Source of the DNA: CAYRNC01 sp964425645
Lineage (GTDB): Bacteria > Bacillota > Clostridia > Peptostreptococcales > Anaerovoracaceae
Length of the DNA stretch: 9,959 nt
Reading direction: 5' to 3'
Assembly: GCA_964425645.1 (NCBI GenBank)
Contig: CAYRNC010000065.1
Span: 1 to 9,959 of the forward strand
Shown in pieces: positions 1 to 6,332 of the stretch (position 1 is the first letter of the stretch; each line of letters begins with the position of its first letter). Both the position numbers and the translations under genes were made by a program. Below the pieces are notes generated by a model, which was not told the DNA's origin, did not search any database, and saw only the letters and a list, made by a program, of their open reading frames with translations.

Positions 1-527
1 TTGTCCGCACAACAGACGGTGGCCCTGCGGACTTTTTGAACGTAATCCCGATAGCAGTTAAAAATCTGTGTAAGCAAACGGCTTTCCGATGCATTATATA
101 TAATCTCATGGAAGATATCATCCAATTCCATAATCTTTTTGCTGTCCTTTTTGCGGCTGTAAAATTCCATGCGATCAAAGGTATCCTGCAGTTTTTCTAT
201 ATCATCGCGGGCGATAAAAAGAGCAGCTCTTTTAGAAGCCACCACTTCTACTGCTGCCCTTACCGCATAAAGATCTTCTATATCCTGTTTTGTAAAACCG
301 CGGGCAAAGAAACCTCGATTGGGCACACTTTCTACAAGCCCCTCCCGGTTCAATCCCCTAAGCGCTTCCCTGACCGGGGTTCTGCTGACTTTCAGTTCAT
401 GTGCAACATGGCTTTCCTTGATGCGCTGCCCGATAGTGTATTCGCCCCTTAATATTCGCCCTTTGATGATGCTTTGAATCCGTTCTGCAAGGGAGTGAAA
501 ATGCGTTGACCTGTCACCCTTCATCAT
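1..527 (-). CDS. GntR-family transcriptional regulator, FCD subfamily (C-terminus beyond window)
   Basis: This is a cytoplasmic DNA-binding regulator, probably responding to a small organic acid or similar metabolite. The frame is open from ATG 527 to the left edge, giving 175 codons, so the protein is cut by the window. Residues 10-75 form the GntR winged helix, with the hallmark SRTPVREAL (48-56) and the wing at NRGFFARGF (70-78). The FCD helical domain starts near residue 83 (DIEDLYAVRAAVE) and shows the D136-x3-H140 pair expected of metal-binding FCD proteins. Typical members have about 220-240 residues, so roughly 50 are missing. The ATG pair at 527/524 has only a weak ribosome site (GGCAGG). 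The gene starts 21 nt after the Ig-like gene ends and probably shares its transcript. The ligand cannot be told from the sequence. Confidence 0.9.
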   Translation of the reverse strand, partial: MMKGDRSTHFHSLAERIQSIIKGRILRGEYTIGQRIKESHVAHELKVSRTPVREALRGLNREGLVESVPNRGFFARGFTKQDIEDLYAVRAAVEVVASKRAALFIARDDIEKLQDTFDRMEFYSRKKDSKKIMELDDIFHEIIYNASESRLLTQIFNCYRDYVQKVRRATVCCAD

Positions 528-548
528 CTAACCTGCCTTATTTTCCCG

Positions 549-1421
549 TTACTTTTTCTTTTTCCGTTGTTGTTTACTGCCCTTGCTCTTTGCAGCCGTC
601 TGTTTTTTACGTCTTTTTTCTGCGGCTGCTTTCGCCTCGGCTTCGGCTTTTTCTTTGGCTTTAATCCTTGCAACAACGATTTTTGGGGTAGCCACCCCGG
701 CATCCTTAATTGGTTGCTTCTTTTTTAACCTGTAAACCCCGTCTCTTGCTTCATCCTCCGAAGAATCCGATTCTCCCCGCCCGGACTTGGCCTTCCGCCT
801 TTCCTGCCTGGCTTTTTCCTGCTCAATTTTGGCAACGACCTCCTCAACCGATTTACCGGTCCTCCTGGCTTCTTTATAGGGGTTTATCTTCTTATCCTCA
901 TCCTGTTTTGTGTCCTTTTTTTCTTTCCTTCTGTTATCCCATATTGTAAAACCCACCATACCCGCTACCATTAAGAGCATAAGAAACATATAACCATTGG
1001 TGTCTGTTTTTGTATTTCTGGCTGCAAAATGGGTAATAACATCCTCGTCTAACGTACTTCCCGCACTGCTTTGGAGGTCCTTTGAAATTGTCAAAGTATA
1101 TCTGGAATCCGCCTCAAGTGGCTCTGTAATCAAGAGCCATACCTCATTAGGATATTTCTTTTCATTATACAAGGCGTTATATTCCACGGTTTTGCCTTTT
1201 TCATCGGTAATGTGAAAGCTGCCCGCATTTGCCGCCTGTGCGGTAGGAGCGGCCATATTTTCTGAAAAGATCATCTTTACGGCTACATTTGCAGGCTGCA
1301 GCCTGCTTTCCCCTTCCTTCGGATAAATATCTACAAGAGACAGGCCGGCTGCAAAGCCGGAAGAGCCCGACGACAGCACGATGATAATGGAAAGGATGAG
1401 AATGGTGCCGATTCTTTTCAT
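549..1421 (-). CDS. Secreted/membrane-anchored Ig-like domain protein with Lys/Ala-rich cytoplasmic tail
   Basis: The 290-residue product has a signal peptide (residues 1-25, likely cleavage after GFAA). An extracellular Ig-like region of the SbsA/Big_5 type follows (about 28-135): it opens with DIYPKEGESRLQPANVAVKMIFSENM and contains the typical RYTLTISKDLQSSAG strand pair. One membrane segment lies at 143-161 (YMFLMLLMVAGMVGFTIW). The cytoplasmic tail is very basic (162-290), with E/K/A-rich likely coiled coil at 195-215 and 250-275 and a run of lysines at the end. This predicts a single-pass protein with its Ig domain outside and its charged tail inside. Its start codon overlaps the tadA stop in TAATG, so translation is coupled. 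Similar Ig-like proteins occur in Clostridia, but I know of no defined role. A structural or envelope role is inference. Confidence 0.75.
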   Translation of the reverse strand: MKRIGTILILSIIIVLSSGSSGFAAGLSLVDIYPKEGESRLQPANVAVKMIFSENMAAPTAQAANAGSFHITDEKGKTVEYNALYNEKKYPNEVWLLITEPLEADSRYTLTISKDLQSSAGSTLDEDVITHFAARNTKTDTNGYMFLMLLMVAGMVGFTIWDNRRKEKKDTKQDEDKKINPYKEARRTGKSVEEVVAKIEQEKARQERRKAKSGRGESDSSEDEARDGVYRLKKKQPIKDAGVATPKIVVARIKAKEKAEAEAKAAAEKRRKKQTAAKSKGSKQQRKKKK

Positions 1422-1912
1422 TATTGGTTTTCCTCCTGGTTGATCTGCTTTTGTATTTTTTTCTTATGTCTCAACGATTTGAAAAATTCCTTCATCATAT
1501 CGCGACATTGCTGTTCAAGAACGCCTATTTCTATCTCTGAAAAATGATTAAGTCTGGTGTCTTGAGGAATGTTCATTAGGGATCCGCAGGCCCCTGTCTT
1601 CGGATCTTTGGTCCCTATAAAAATTTTATCAATCCTAGCAAGGACAATAGCCCCCGCACACATGGGGCAGGGCTCTGCAGTCACATACATTTTGCATTCT
1701 GTAAGACGCCAGTTTCCAAGGACGCTTACAGCCTGTTTAATAGCGTTCATCTCCGCATGAGCAGTGGGATCTTTTAAGGTTTCAGTACAATTATGGCCTC
1801 TGCCTATTATCTCACCGTCTTTTTCTATTACGGCCCCTACAGGAACTTCACCCATAGCATAGGCTTTGTCGGCTTCCGTAAGCGCTTCACCCATAAAAAA
1901 ATCAGGGGTCAT
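1421..1912 (-). CDS. tadA: tRNA-specific adenosine-34 deaminase TadA
   Basis: TadA deaminates A34 to inosine in the anticodon of tRNA-Arg(ACG) in the cytoplasm, so one tRNA can read CGU, CGC and CGA. The 163-residue length is typical. The zinc-deaminase signature is intact: H52-A-E54 in AHAEMNAI supplies a zinc ligand and the catalytic glutamate, and P81-C82-P-M-C85-AGAI supplies the two cysteine ligands. N42 in GRGHNC and the C-terminal helix EQQCRDMMKEFF also fit TadA rather than guanine or cytidine deaminases. ATG 1912 follows an AGGTG ribosome site five bases upstream. A promoter lies at 2008-2036. The usual Firmicute neighbours of tadA (SRP RNA, dnaX) are not seen here. Confidence 0.95.
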   Translation of the reverse strand: MTPDFFMGEALTEADKAYAMGEVPVGAVIEKDGEIIGRGHNCTETLKDPTAHAEMNAIKQAVSVLGNWRLTECKMYVTAEPCPMCAGAIVLARIDKIFIGTKDPKTGACGSLMNIPQDTRLNHFSEIEIGVLEQQCRDMMKEFFKSLRHKKKIQKQINQEENQ

Positions 1913-2007
1913 TTTTTCACCTGTCTATTTTTCGTTCCGCTGTTTTCACAGCCTGTCCAGAGATAGGCAGGCGACAAACCGCCCGCTGCAGTGTTCATAG
2001 CCCTACT

Positions 2008-2036
2008 ATATTACCATATTATAAATACCATTTCAA
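2008..2036 (-). promoter_or_regulatory. SigA-type promoter for tadA operon
   Basis: Read on the minus strand, TTGAAA (2036-2031) is separated by exactly 17 bases from TAATAT (2013-2008). The roughly 90-base leader before tadA contains two short hairpins: GCTGT/ACAGC at 1939-1952, and GCCTGTC pairing with GGCAGGC at 1951-1972 with one wobble. Neither is followed by a T-run, so they are not obvious attenuators. Confidence 0.6.
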
Positions 2037-2067
2037 TTAAAAATTCCGAATTAACACGTTCCTTACA

Positions 2068-3030
2068 TTATGGAAGAACTTCTAAAATGTCTCCGTTTTT
2101 CGCATCTATGGCTGCAATCCAATATCCATAAGAGGAGCTGTCTTTTTCGGCTCCAGTCACAGGCTGCCAATAGACAAAACCTGACCGCCCCCCGTCAGGC
2201 TGCTCTTCTTTGGAAAATCTTCCGGGTACTGCTATGTAAAATTCTTCAGCATAGCCATTTTCCCCGGCTTTGGCTCCAAACAAAAAATGCTTATACATCT
2301 TTGAAAAATATCGTGCTCCCGGAGACGCCATGGGCATATCTTCCGAGTTCAGAACCTTTTTCCACCTTGCACCGGTTAAGTCCTGGTCAAAGGGTGTGAG
2401 TTCTTCATAAACGTCAGCTTCATGGCAAATACAGCCGCAAAATTCCAAAAGGCTCTCATTGTAAAAAGAATTAAAACAAACCCGCTTCCCTGATGGCGAT
2501 GAAACGGCGGCCGAGGGTCCCGGACAGTCGTTTTGCGGTGGCTTTTTTACCGCATCATCACCCGGAGTATATATAGAATCGCAATTTGAATTTTCATCGA
2601 TACCGGCAGAAGGATTGTTATTCTCTGCCCTCATAGTCCCTTTTAACACCGGATGAAGGGATTCCTTCCTGTTTAATCCCGAAGCCGCCGCAACTATAGC
2701 AGTAGAAAAATCGTGATAGCCGTTGCCTTTTCCGTCAACATCCACGGGATTAAAGCGAAAATAGGTTTCTCCGTTTCCGCTTCTGTTCAGAATTAACCCC
2801 CCTAACGAGGCATGTATTGTTTCTTCGTGTTTTTTACCGAACAATATCAATTTATATATGTAGTCACCGCGATCATAGTACCTAAGGTTTTGAACAACGC
2901 ATCGTAACGCCCCCTTATTGTTCCCTGTTTCCACCTTAAGGTAACCTTTTACCGGAGCATCTTTGGTGGCAAATTCCCTTGTCTGTTCCTCCAACATAAC
3001 AAAGGTCCGATTATATTTAACGTAGCTCAT
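2068..3030 (-). CDS. Conserved-looking two-domain protein of unknown function
   Basis: I do not recognise a characterised family. The 320-residue product has no signal peptide or membrane segment, so it is probably cytoplasmic. An N-terminal beta-rich domain covers about 1-125, opening with MSYVKYNRTFVMLEE and including the LGGLILNRSGNGETYFRF strands. A low-complexity Pro/Asn/Ser linker follows (about 130-182). The C-terminal domain (183-320) has a cysteine cluster C198-G-C200-I-C202-H203 and ends in conserved-looking strands (FYIAVPGRFSKEEQP, GFVYWQPV, YGYWIAAIDAKNGDILEV). ATG 3030 has a GGGGAG ribosome site at good distance. The gene is single, divergent from the CvpA gene and upstream of the tadA promoter. 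The cysteines could bind metal, but that is inference. Confidence 0.8.
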   Translation of the reverse strand: MSYVKYNRTFVMLEEQTREFATKDAPVKGYLKVETGNNKGALRCVVQNLRYYDRGDYIYKLILFGKKHEETIHASLGGLILNRSGNGETYFRFNPVDVDGKGNGYHDFSTAIVAAASGLNRKESLHPVLKGTMRAENNNPSAGIDENSNCDSIYTPGDDAVKKPPQNDCPGPSAAVSSPSGKRVCFNSFYNESLLEFCGCICHEADVYEELTPFDQDLTGARWKKVLNSEDMPMASPGARYFSKMYKHFLFGAKAGENGYAEEFYIAVPGRFSKEEQPDGGRSGFVYWQPVTGAEKDSSSYGYWIAAIDAKNGDILEVLP

Positions 3031-3102
3031 TTTTCTCCCCCTAAATTAAAGATCGTTCCACCGCTATTGCCGAAGTTAAGATAAATTGGTAATATAGATA
3101 TA

Positions 3103-3130
3103 TGCACAATATTTTAGAATATGACGTGCA
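3103..3130. repeat. Imperfect inverted repeat in divergent intergenic region
   Basis: TGCAC (3103-3107) faces GTGCA (3126-3130), and inside them ATATT (3109-3113) faces AATAT (3118-3122) around a TTAG centre. It lies between the divergent 320-residue gene and the CvpA gene, 44 bases before the CvpA start. It could be an operator or a 5'-leader hairpin; there is no T-run, so it is not a terminator. The flanking DNA is AT-rich, and I could not fix a convincing -35/-10 pair in either direction. Confidence 0.4.
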
Positions 3131-3173
3131 GAAAGAACCGAATCGATAATCAGAGAGGAACAAAATCACCGCC

Positions 3174-3806
3174 ATGTGGTTAGATTTAATTATTGCCGCC
3201 ATATTTGTTTTATCCGCAGCGTCCGGATACAGAAAAGGATTCATACATACTTTTATACATACCGCAGGCTGGATCGTTTCATTAGTTGCCGCATATATTT
3301 TGTATCCTAAAGCAACTGAATTCCTAAAAACAAAAACCGCCTTTTACAATATTATCTACGACAACATTTTTGAACAAATTTCAACGGAAGGTTCTTCGAT
3401 CGGGAATTCCTTATTTAACAATCTGCCCGCTGTGCTAAACGATGCATTTTACACTGTTGAAAGGGCCCTGACAACCGCACTTGCGGGTGGCCTGTCTCTT
3501 TTATTGTTCAACATCATTTCTTTTATACTGTTGGTGATAGGGATACGAATTATTTTGATGATCCTGGCAGGTCTCTTCAGCAAAAAAAATCGAAGGGGCT
3601 TAACGGGGTTTTTCGACGGAATATTTGGATTGATTGCAGGCAGCATTAAAGGCGTCATACTGATATTCCTTCTTCTGGCACTTCTGGTTCCCGCAATAAG
3701 CATCACCGGTATTCAGGCGATTCCCGATGCTTTAGAAACATCCAGAATTGCAGGCAGCCTTTACGATAACAATCTTCTTTTCATAATAGTTAAAGACTTT
3801 ATGTGA
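3174..3806 (+). CDS. CvpA-family (colicin V production-like) integral membrane protein
   Basis: The 210-residue protein has four hydrophobic segments (about 3-20, 28-46, 104-136 and 150-178), matching the CvpA/PF02674 layout. The family's glycine signatures are present: GYRKGFI (18-24) in the first loop and FDGIFGLIAGSIKG (147-160) before the last helix. In E. coli, CvpA is needed for colicin V export and contributes to envelope stress tolerance; Firmicute members are largely uncharacterised. ATG 3174 is preceded by GAGGAA at 3155-3160, about 13 bases away. This is longer than ideal, but no better in-frame start is visible. The gene ends 2 nt from a convergent gene with no terminator between them. 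Confidence 0.88.
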   Translation: MWLDLIIAAIFVLSAASGYRKGFIHTFIHTAGWIVSLVAAYILYPKATEFLKTKTAFYNIIYDNIFEQISTEGSSIGNSLFNNLPAVLNDAFYTVERALTTALAGGLSLLLFNIISFILLVIGIRIILMILAGLFSKKNRRGLTGFFDGIFGLIAGSIKGVILIFLLLALLVPAISITGIQAIPDALETSRIAGSLYDNNLLFIIVKDFM

Positions 3807-3808
3807 TT

Positions 3809-4099
3809 TTAATCTGAATCCACACCTTCGGAAATATCCAATATCTCCGAAGTGGAGAATTCTGCGCCATGCTCTGTCTGATCGATACCATCATCCTTAA
3901 ACCCCTCAAAAGGTATTTTACGCATTCCCCTTTTGCTGAGGTCTTCGCCAAAGGGCATTAAAGGATAATCCCCTGTCGTACCAACTATGCGGCTGCAGGT
4001 AAACGGAGACAGAGTTCCTTTTTTCAGGTTGTATTTTTTTTTGATTGCAGGGTCTATTTGCATGATGCCTGAGGAAGTCTCTAAATATATTCTATCCAT
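3809..4099 (-). CDS. Small conserved-looking hypothetical protein (start re-assigned to internal ATG)
   Basis: The frame is open from ATG 4141 (110 aa), but ATG 4099 is the better start. It has GGAAGGG eight bases upstream, whereas 4141 has no ribosome site, and the N-terminal extension is lysine-rich filler. The resulting 96-residue product begins MDRIYLETSSGIMQIDP. Residues about 5-40 (IMQIDPAIKKKYNLKKGT) resemble the strand-helix pattern of AbrB/SpoVT-like swapped-hairpin proteins, but the similarity is too short to assign the family. The C-terminal third is acidic (EILDISEGVDSD). It is convergent with the CvpA gene, with only 2 bases between stop codons. Function unknown. Confidence 0.6.
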   Translation of the reverse strand: MDRIYLETSSGIMQIDPAIKKKYNLKKGTLSPFTCSRIVGTTGDYPLMPFGEDLSKRGMRKIPFEGFKDDGIDQTEHGAEFSTSEILDISEGVDSD

Positions 4100-4156
4100 A
4101 TCAATTTTCCCTTCCGTTTGCTTTCTCTTATTATCCTCCATTTTTTAAAATATAAT

Positions 4157-4375
4157 TCATACAGTTAATTTACAATAGACAATATATGCTTCCTTTTTGA
4201 GGTCCGGAAAGGCCGAGTTATATGAAACACCTTGAATTGGTCGGTCTTGCCTTTGTACCGGACCAATAACCTGCATCATTTTTCTATAGGTTTCAGATTC
4301 AGCAAACTGCAAATGTTTCGGCCGCGTAAAGGTAAACCCGTCAAAAGCGAAATTTTGCGGCGGCTGTGAAATCAA
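4157..4375 (-). CDS. Doubtful small ORF or gene remnant
   Basis: This is a 72-codon open frame with plausible amino-acid composition (for example GFTFTRPKHLQFAESETYRKM) but no recognisable domain. The most upstream start is TTG at 4375 with no ribosome site, and the internal ATG codons also lack one. It ends 57 bases before the better start of the next leftward gene. It may be the 3' remnant of a lost gene or chance. If it is not real, the non-coding gap between 4100 and 4390 holds nothing else I can identify. Confidence 0.25.
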   Translation of the reverse strand: MISQPPQNFAFDGFTFTRPKHLQFAESETYRKMMQVIGPVQRQDRPIQGVSYNSAFPDLKKEAYIVYCKLTV

Positions 4376-4390
4376 AATAAAATTGAGTTA

Positions 4391-4419
4391 TTGACATATG
4401 TCATAAACGGCGTTAAAAT
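4391..4419 (+). promoter_or_regulatory. Consensus SigA-type promoter of zinc ribbon-rSAM-UDG operon
   Basis: A perfect TTGACA (4391-4396) is followed after exactly 17 bases by TAAAAT (4414-4419). This is the strongest promoter in the window and drives the three genes that follow. Both palindromes described separately sit on it, so it is very probably controlled by a repressor. Confidence 0.75.
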
Positions 4420-4437
4420 AGTTTAAGACATATGTCA
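4392..4437. promoter_or_regulatory. Twin palindromic operator, two copies of GACATATGTC
   Basis: The first copy, TGACATATGTCA (4392-4403), is a perfect 12-bp palindrome that overlaps the -35 box. The second, GACATATGTC (4427-4436), falls at the expected transcription start just after the -10. Their centres are 34 bp apart, a little over three helical turns, so two dimers would bind roughly the same DNA face and enclose the RNA polymerase site. The cognate regulator is not identified. No gene in the window can be assigned to it; the GntR at the left edge is only a remote candidate. Confidence 0.7.
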
Positions 4438-4475
4438 GGAGCTATTTTAAATTAGAGCTTTGAAAGGAGGATACT

Positions 4476-4649
4476 ATGCCGGCAAGAGATGGAACGGGAC
4501 CAATAAGCAGAGGCTCAGGTCGACGTGCAAATACGGACGGATATTGTATATGTCCGAAATGCAAAGAAAAAACAGCGCATACGATCGGAATTCCCTGCAA
4601 CACTATTAAATGCCCTAAATGCGGAACAATTATGACAAGGGGCTCTTGA
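4476..4649 (+). CDS. Cys-rich zinc-ribbon miniprotein (57 aa)
   Basis: The ATG at 4476 sits five bases after a perfect AAAGGAGG, making this the best ribosome site in the window; the frame ends at TGA 4647-4649. The 57-residue product starts MPARDGTGPISRGSGRR, like the MPxGDGTGP...G...GxG leader of DUF5320-type miniproteins. It then carries six cysteines: C24-I-C26-P-K-C29, C41, and C46-P-K-C49-G. The two CPKC knuckles (26-29 and 46-49) would bind zinc; iron or Fe-S binding cannot be excluded. In strict anaerobes, related miniproteins lie near NifX/NifB-like and Mrp-type ATPase genes, which suggests a metal or iron-sulfur context. It is first in the operator-controlled operon and ends 45 bases before the radical SAM gene. 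Confidence 0.85.
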   Translation: MPARDGTGPISRGSGRRANTDGYCICPKCKEKTAHTIGIPCNTIKCPKCGTIMTRGS

Positions 4650-4694
4650 TTTTATTAAATTGAATATGCAAAAAATAATGGGGGATGTTAAATA

Positions 4695-5648
4695 ATGATT
4701 GTTTACGGACCGATACCGTCAAGGCGGTTAGGCATCAGCATCGGAATCAATAATATACCACCTAAAGCCTGCTCCTATTCCTGCATCTATTGCCAACTGG
4801 GAAGAACAGATCGTATGCAGGTAACTAGAAGCGTATTCTATGACCCCGAACTCATATATAGGGAAGCTGATATTAAAATTAAACAATTGAAAGACAAACA
4901 GGAAAAGGCTGACTATTTTACATTTGTCCCCGACGGTGAACCCACACTTGATGTCAATTTGGGCACAGAAATCGATATGCTGAAACCCTTTCATGTAAAA
5001 ACAGCCGTGATCACAAACGCTTCCCTTCTTTGGATGGACGAAGTCAAGGAGGATCTGATGAAAGCAGATTGGGTATCGATCAGCCTTGATGCTGCGGAGG
5101 AAAGTACGTGGCGGAAGATAGACAGGCCCCACGGGTCTTTGAGTCTAAACAGAATCCTCGATGGAATGATTGAGTTCTCCAAAATATACAAAGGGGTTTT
5201 GGTTACTGAAACTATGTTGGTTGATGGATTAAACGACAGTAAGGAATGCATCGATAAGATTGCGGAACAGTTGGCGGTAATTCAACCGGATAAAGCATAT
5301 GTGTTAGTTCCTACCCGTCCTCCTGCCGAAAGCGGAATAAACAGAGCCTCAAAAAACGCTTTATCTTATGCAGTCCATACAATCCACCGCACGGCAGAAA
5401 TTGAAATTAACTGTATAACAGGGGATGAAAGCGAAGAAGGATTCTTTATTACAGAATCAATTAAGGATGATTTACTGAGTATTGCATCTGTGCATCCTGT
5501 AAGAGAAGATATCATCGACGAACTTTTGAAAAAAAAGAACGCGGATAAGGCAATCATATCCCGGATGGTAAAGGAAGGAGAGCTCCTTAAATTCACATAT
5601 GAAGGCAAAACCTTTTACAGAAAGAATATAGTGCGAAGGGCTGAATAA
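4695..5648 (+). CDS. Radical SAM protein, COG0731 (wybutosine-synthesis-like) type with C-terminal winged-helix-like region
   Basis: This 317-residue enzyme should bind a [4Fe-4S] cluster and S-adenosylmethionine. The radical SAM motif is C26-x3-C30-x2-C33 (ACSYSCIYCQLG), preceded by the subfamily signature YGPIPSRRLGISIG (4-17). The SAM-binding GEPTL follows at 81-85, and strands VITNASLL and WVSISLDA continue the barrel to about residue 240. Residues 255-312 look like a winged helix (VHPVREDIIDELL, then KAIISRMVKEGELL and FTYEGKTFYRK), suggesting nucleic-acid or protein contact. ATG 4695 follows GGGGGATG. COG0731 members resemble the tRNA-modifying TYW1 radical SAM domain, but bacterial substrates are unknown. 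The stop is three bases before the UDG-like gene, so the two are co-translated. Confidence 0.9.
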   Translation: MIVYGPIPSRRLGISIGINNIPPKACSYSCIYCQLGRTDRMQVTRSVFYDPELIYREADIKIKQLKDKQEKADYFTFVPDGEPTLDVNLGTEIDMLKPFHVKTAVITNASLLWMDEVKEDLMKADWVSISLDAAEESTWRKIDRPHGSLSLNRILDGMIEFSKIYKGVLVTETMLVDGLNDSKECIDKIAEQLAVIQPDKAYVLVPTRPPAESGINRASKNALSYAVHTIHRTAEIEINCITGDESEEGFFITESIKDDLLSIASVHPVREDIIDELLKKKNADKAIISRMVKEGELLKFTYEGKTFYRKNIVRRAE

Positions 5649-5651
5649 AAA

Positions 5652-6251
5652 ATGGCGACACACAAGAATTCTAAGGATCTTACGAATTTGCAGAAACAAA
5701 TCCTGGATTGCCGCCTATGCCAGGATGAATTCGGATATGAACCCCGGCCCATCATTCAAGGAAACCACAATGCCAGGATTATGCAGATTAGTCAGGCCCC
5801 TTCCAAAACTGTTCATAAAACGGGGAAGCCGTTCTATGATGCAAGCGGAAGAAAACTTCGCGGAGAATGGTATCGGATATCTGATGATCAATTCTATAAT
5901 CCCAACAATTTCTACATTGTTTCAATGGCCCACTGTTTCCCCGGGAAATCTCCGAATGGCGGAGATCGTCGTCCGCCTAAAATTTGTTCAAGTCTGTGGC
6001 TCATGAAGGAAATGGATCTGGTGGACAATGAAATATACATCATCATCGGGGGCATTGCGGCAGGTTTTTTCTTCCCGGGCGAAAAAATTACATCGCTGGT
6101 ATTTCAGGATAAAAGGATAAACGGAAAGCCTGCCTACATCATACCGCACCCTTCACCGCTGAACGTGAAATGGTTTAAAGATAATCCCCAATTCGAGAAC
6201 AGCAGAATCGATAAAATACGAAAGATAATTCAGAATGCAATAAGTCATTAA
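5652..6251 (+). CDS. Uracil-DNA glycosylase superfamily protein with probable [4Fe-4S] cluster, atypical motif A
   Basis: The 199-residue length matches family 4 (UDGa) glycosylases, which excise uracil from DNA. Four cysteines, C20-x2-C23, C95 and C112, match the family 4 spacing for an Fe-S cluster. The DNA-contacting motif B is present as HPSPLN (166-171). Motif A, normally like GEAPG, reads ISQAPSKTVHKTGKPFYD (46-63). The TGKPF part that follows in family 4 is kept, but the Gly-Glu of GEAPG is replaced by Ser-Gln. Clostridia contain a subgroup of this appearance, usually annotated only as UDG-family. Whether it removes uracil or another base, or acts on a different nucleotide, is open. 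It is last in the operon, three bases after the radical SAM gene, and is followed by a terminator. Confidence 0.87.
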   Translation: MATHKNSKDLTNLQKQILDCRLCQDEFGYEPRPIIQGNHNARIMQISQAPSKTVHKTGKPFYDASGRKLRGEWYRISDDQFYNPNNFYIVSMAHCFPGKSPNGGDRRPPKICSSLWLMKEMDLVDNEIYIIIGGIAAGFFFPGEKITSLVFQDKRINGKPAYIIPHPSPLNVKWFKDNPQFENSRIDKIRKIIQNAISH

Positions 6252-6259
6252 TAACCGGA

Positions 6260-6300
6260 AGGCTCCCGTTTGCCTGTCAGCAGCAAGGAGCCTGTTTTTT
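6260..6300 (+). terminator. Rho-independent terminator of the zinc ribbon-rSAM-UDG operon
   Basis: AGGCTCC (6260-6266) pairs with GGAGCCT (6287-6293). An inner TTGC/GCAA pairing can extend the stem after a short bulge. A T6 tract lies at 6295-6300. It starts nine bases after the UDG-like stop codon. Confidence 0.85.
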
Positions 6301-6332
6301 GCCTGGAATCTGTCAAGTCAGACAATTAGTCG

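Noticed and set aside
36..452. 138-codon plus-strand frame at the left edge
   Set aside because: It is antisense to a clear GntR/FCD regulator with intact SRTPVREAL and FCD signatures; its translation is Cys/Phe-rich and has no domain.
3041..3244. 67-codon minus-strand frame between the divergent genes
   Set aside because: It overlaps the start of the CvpA gene and the intergenic region, has no ribosome site and no recognisable domain.
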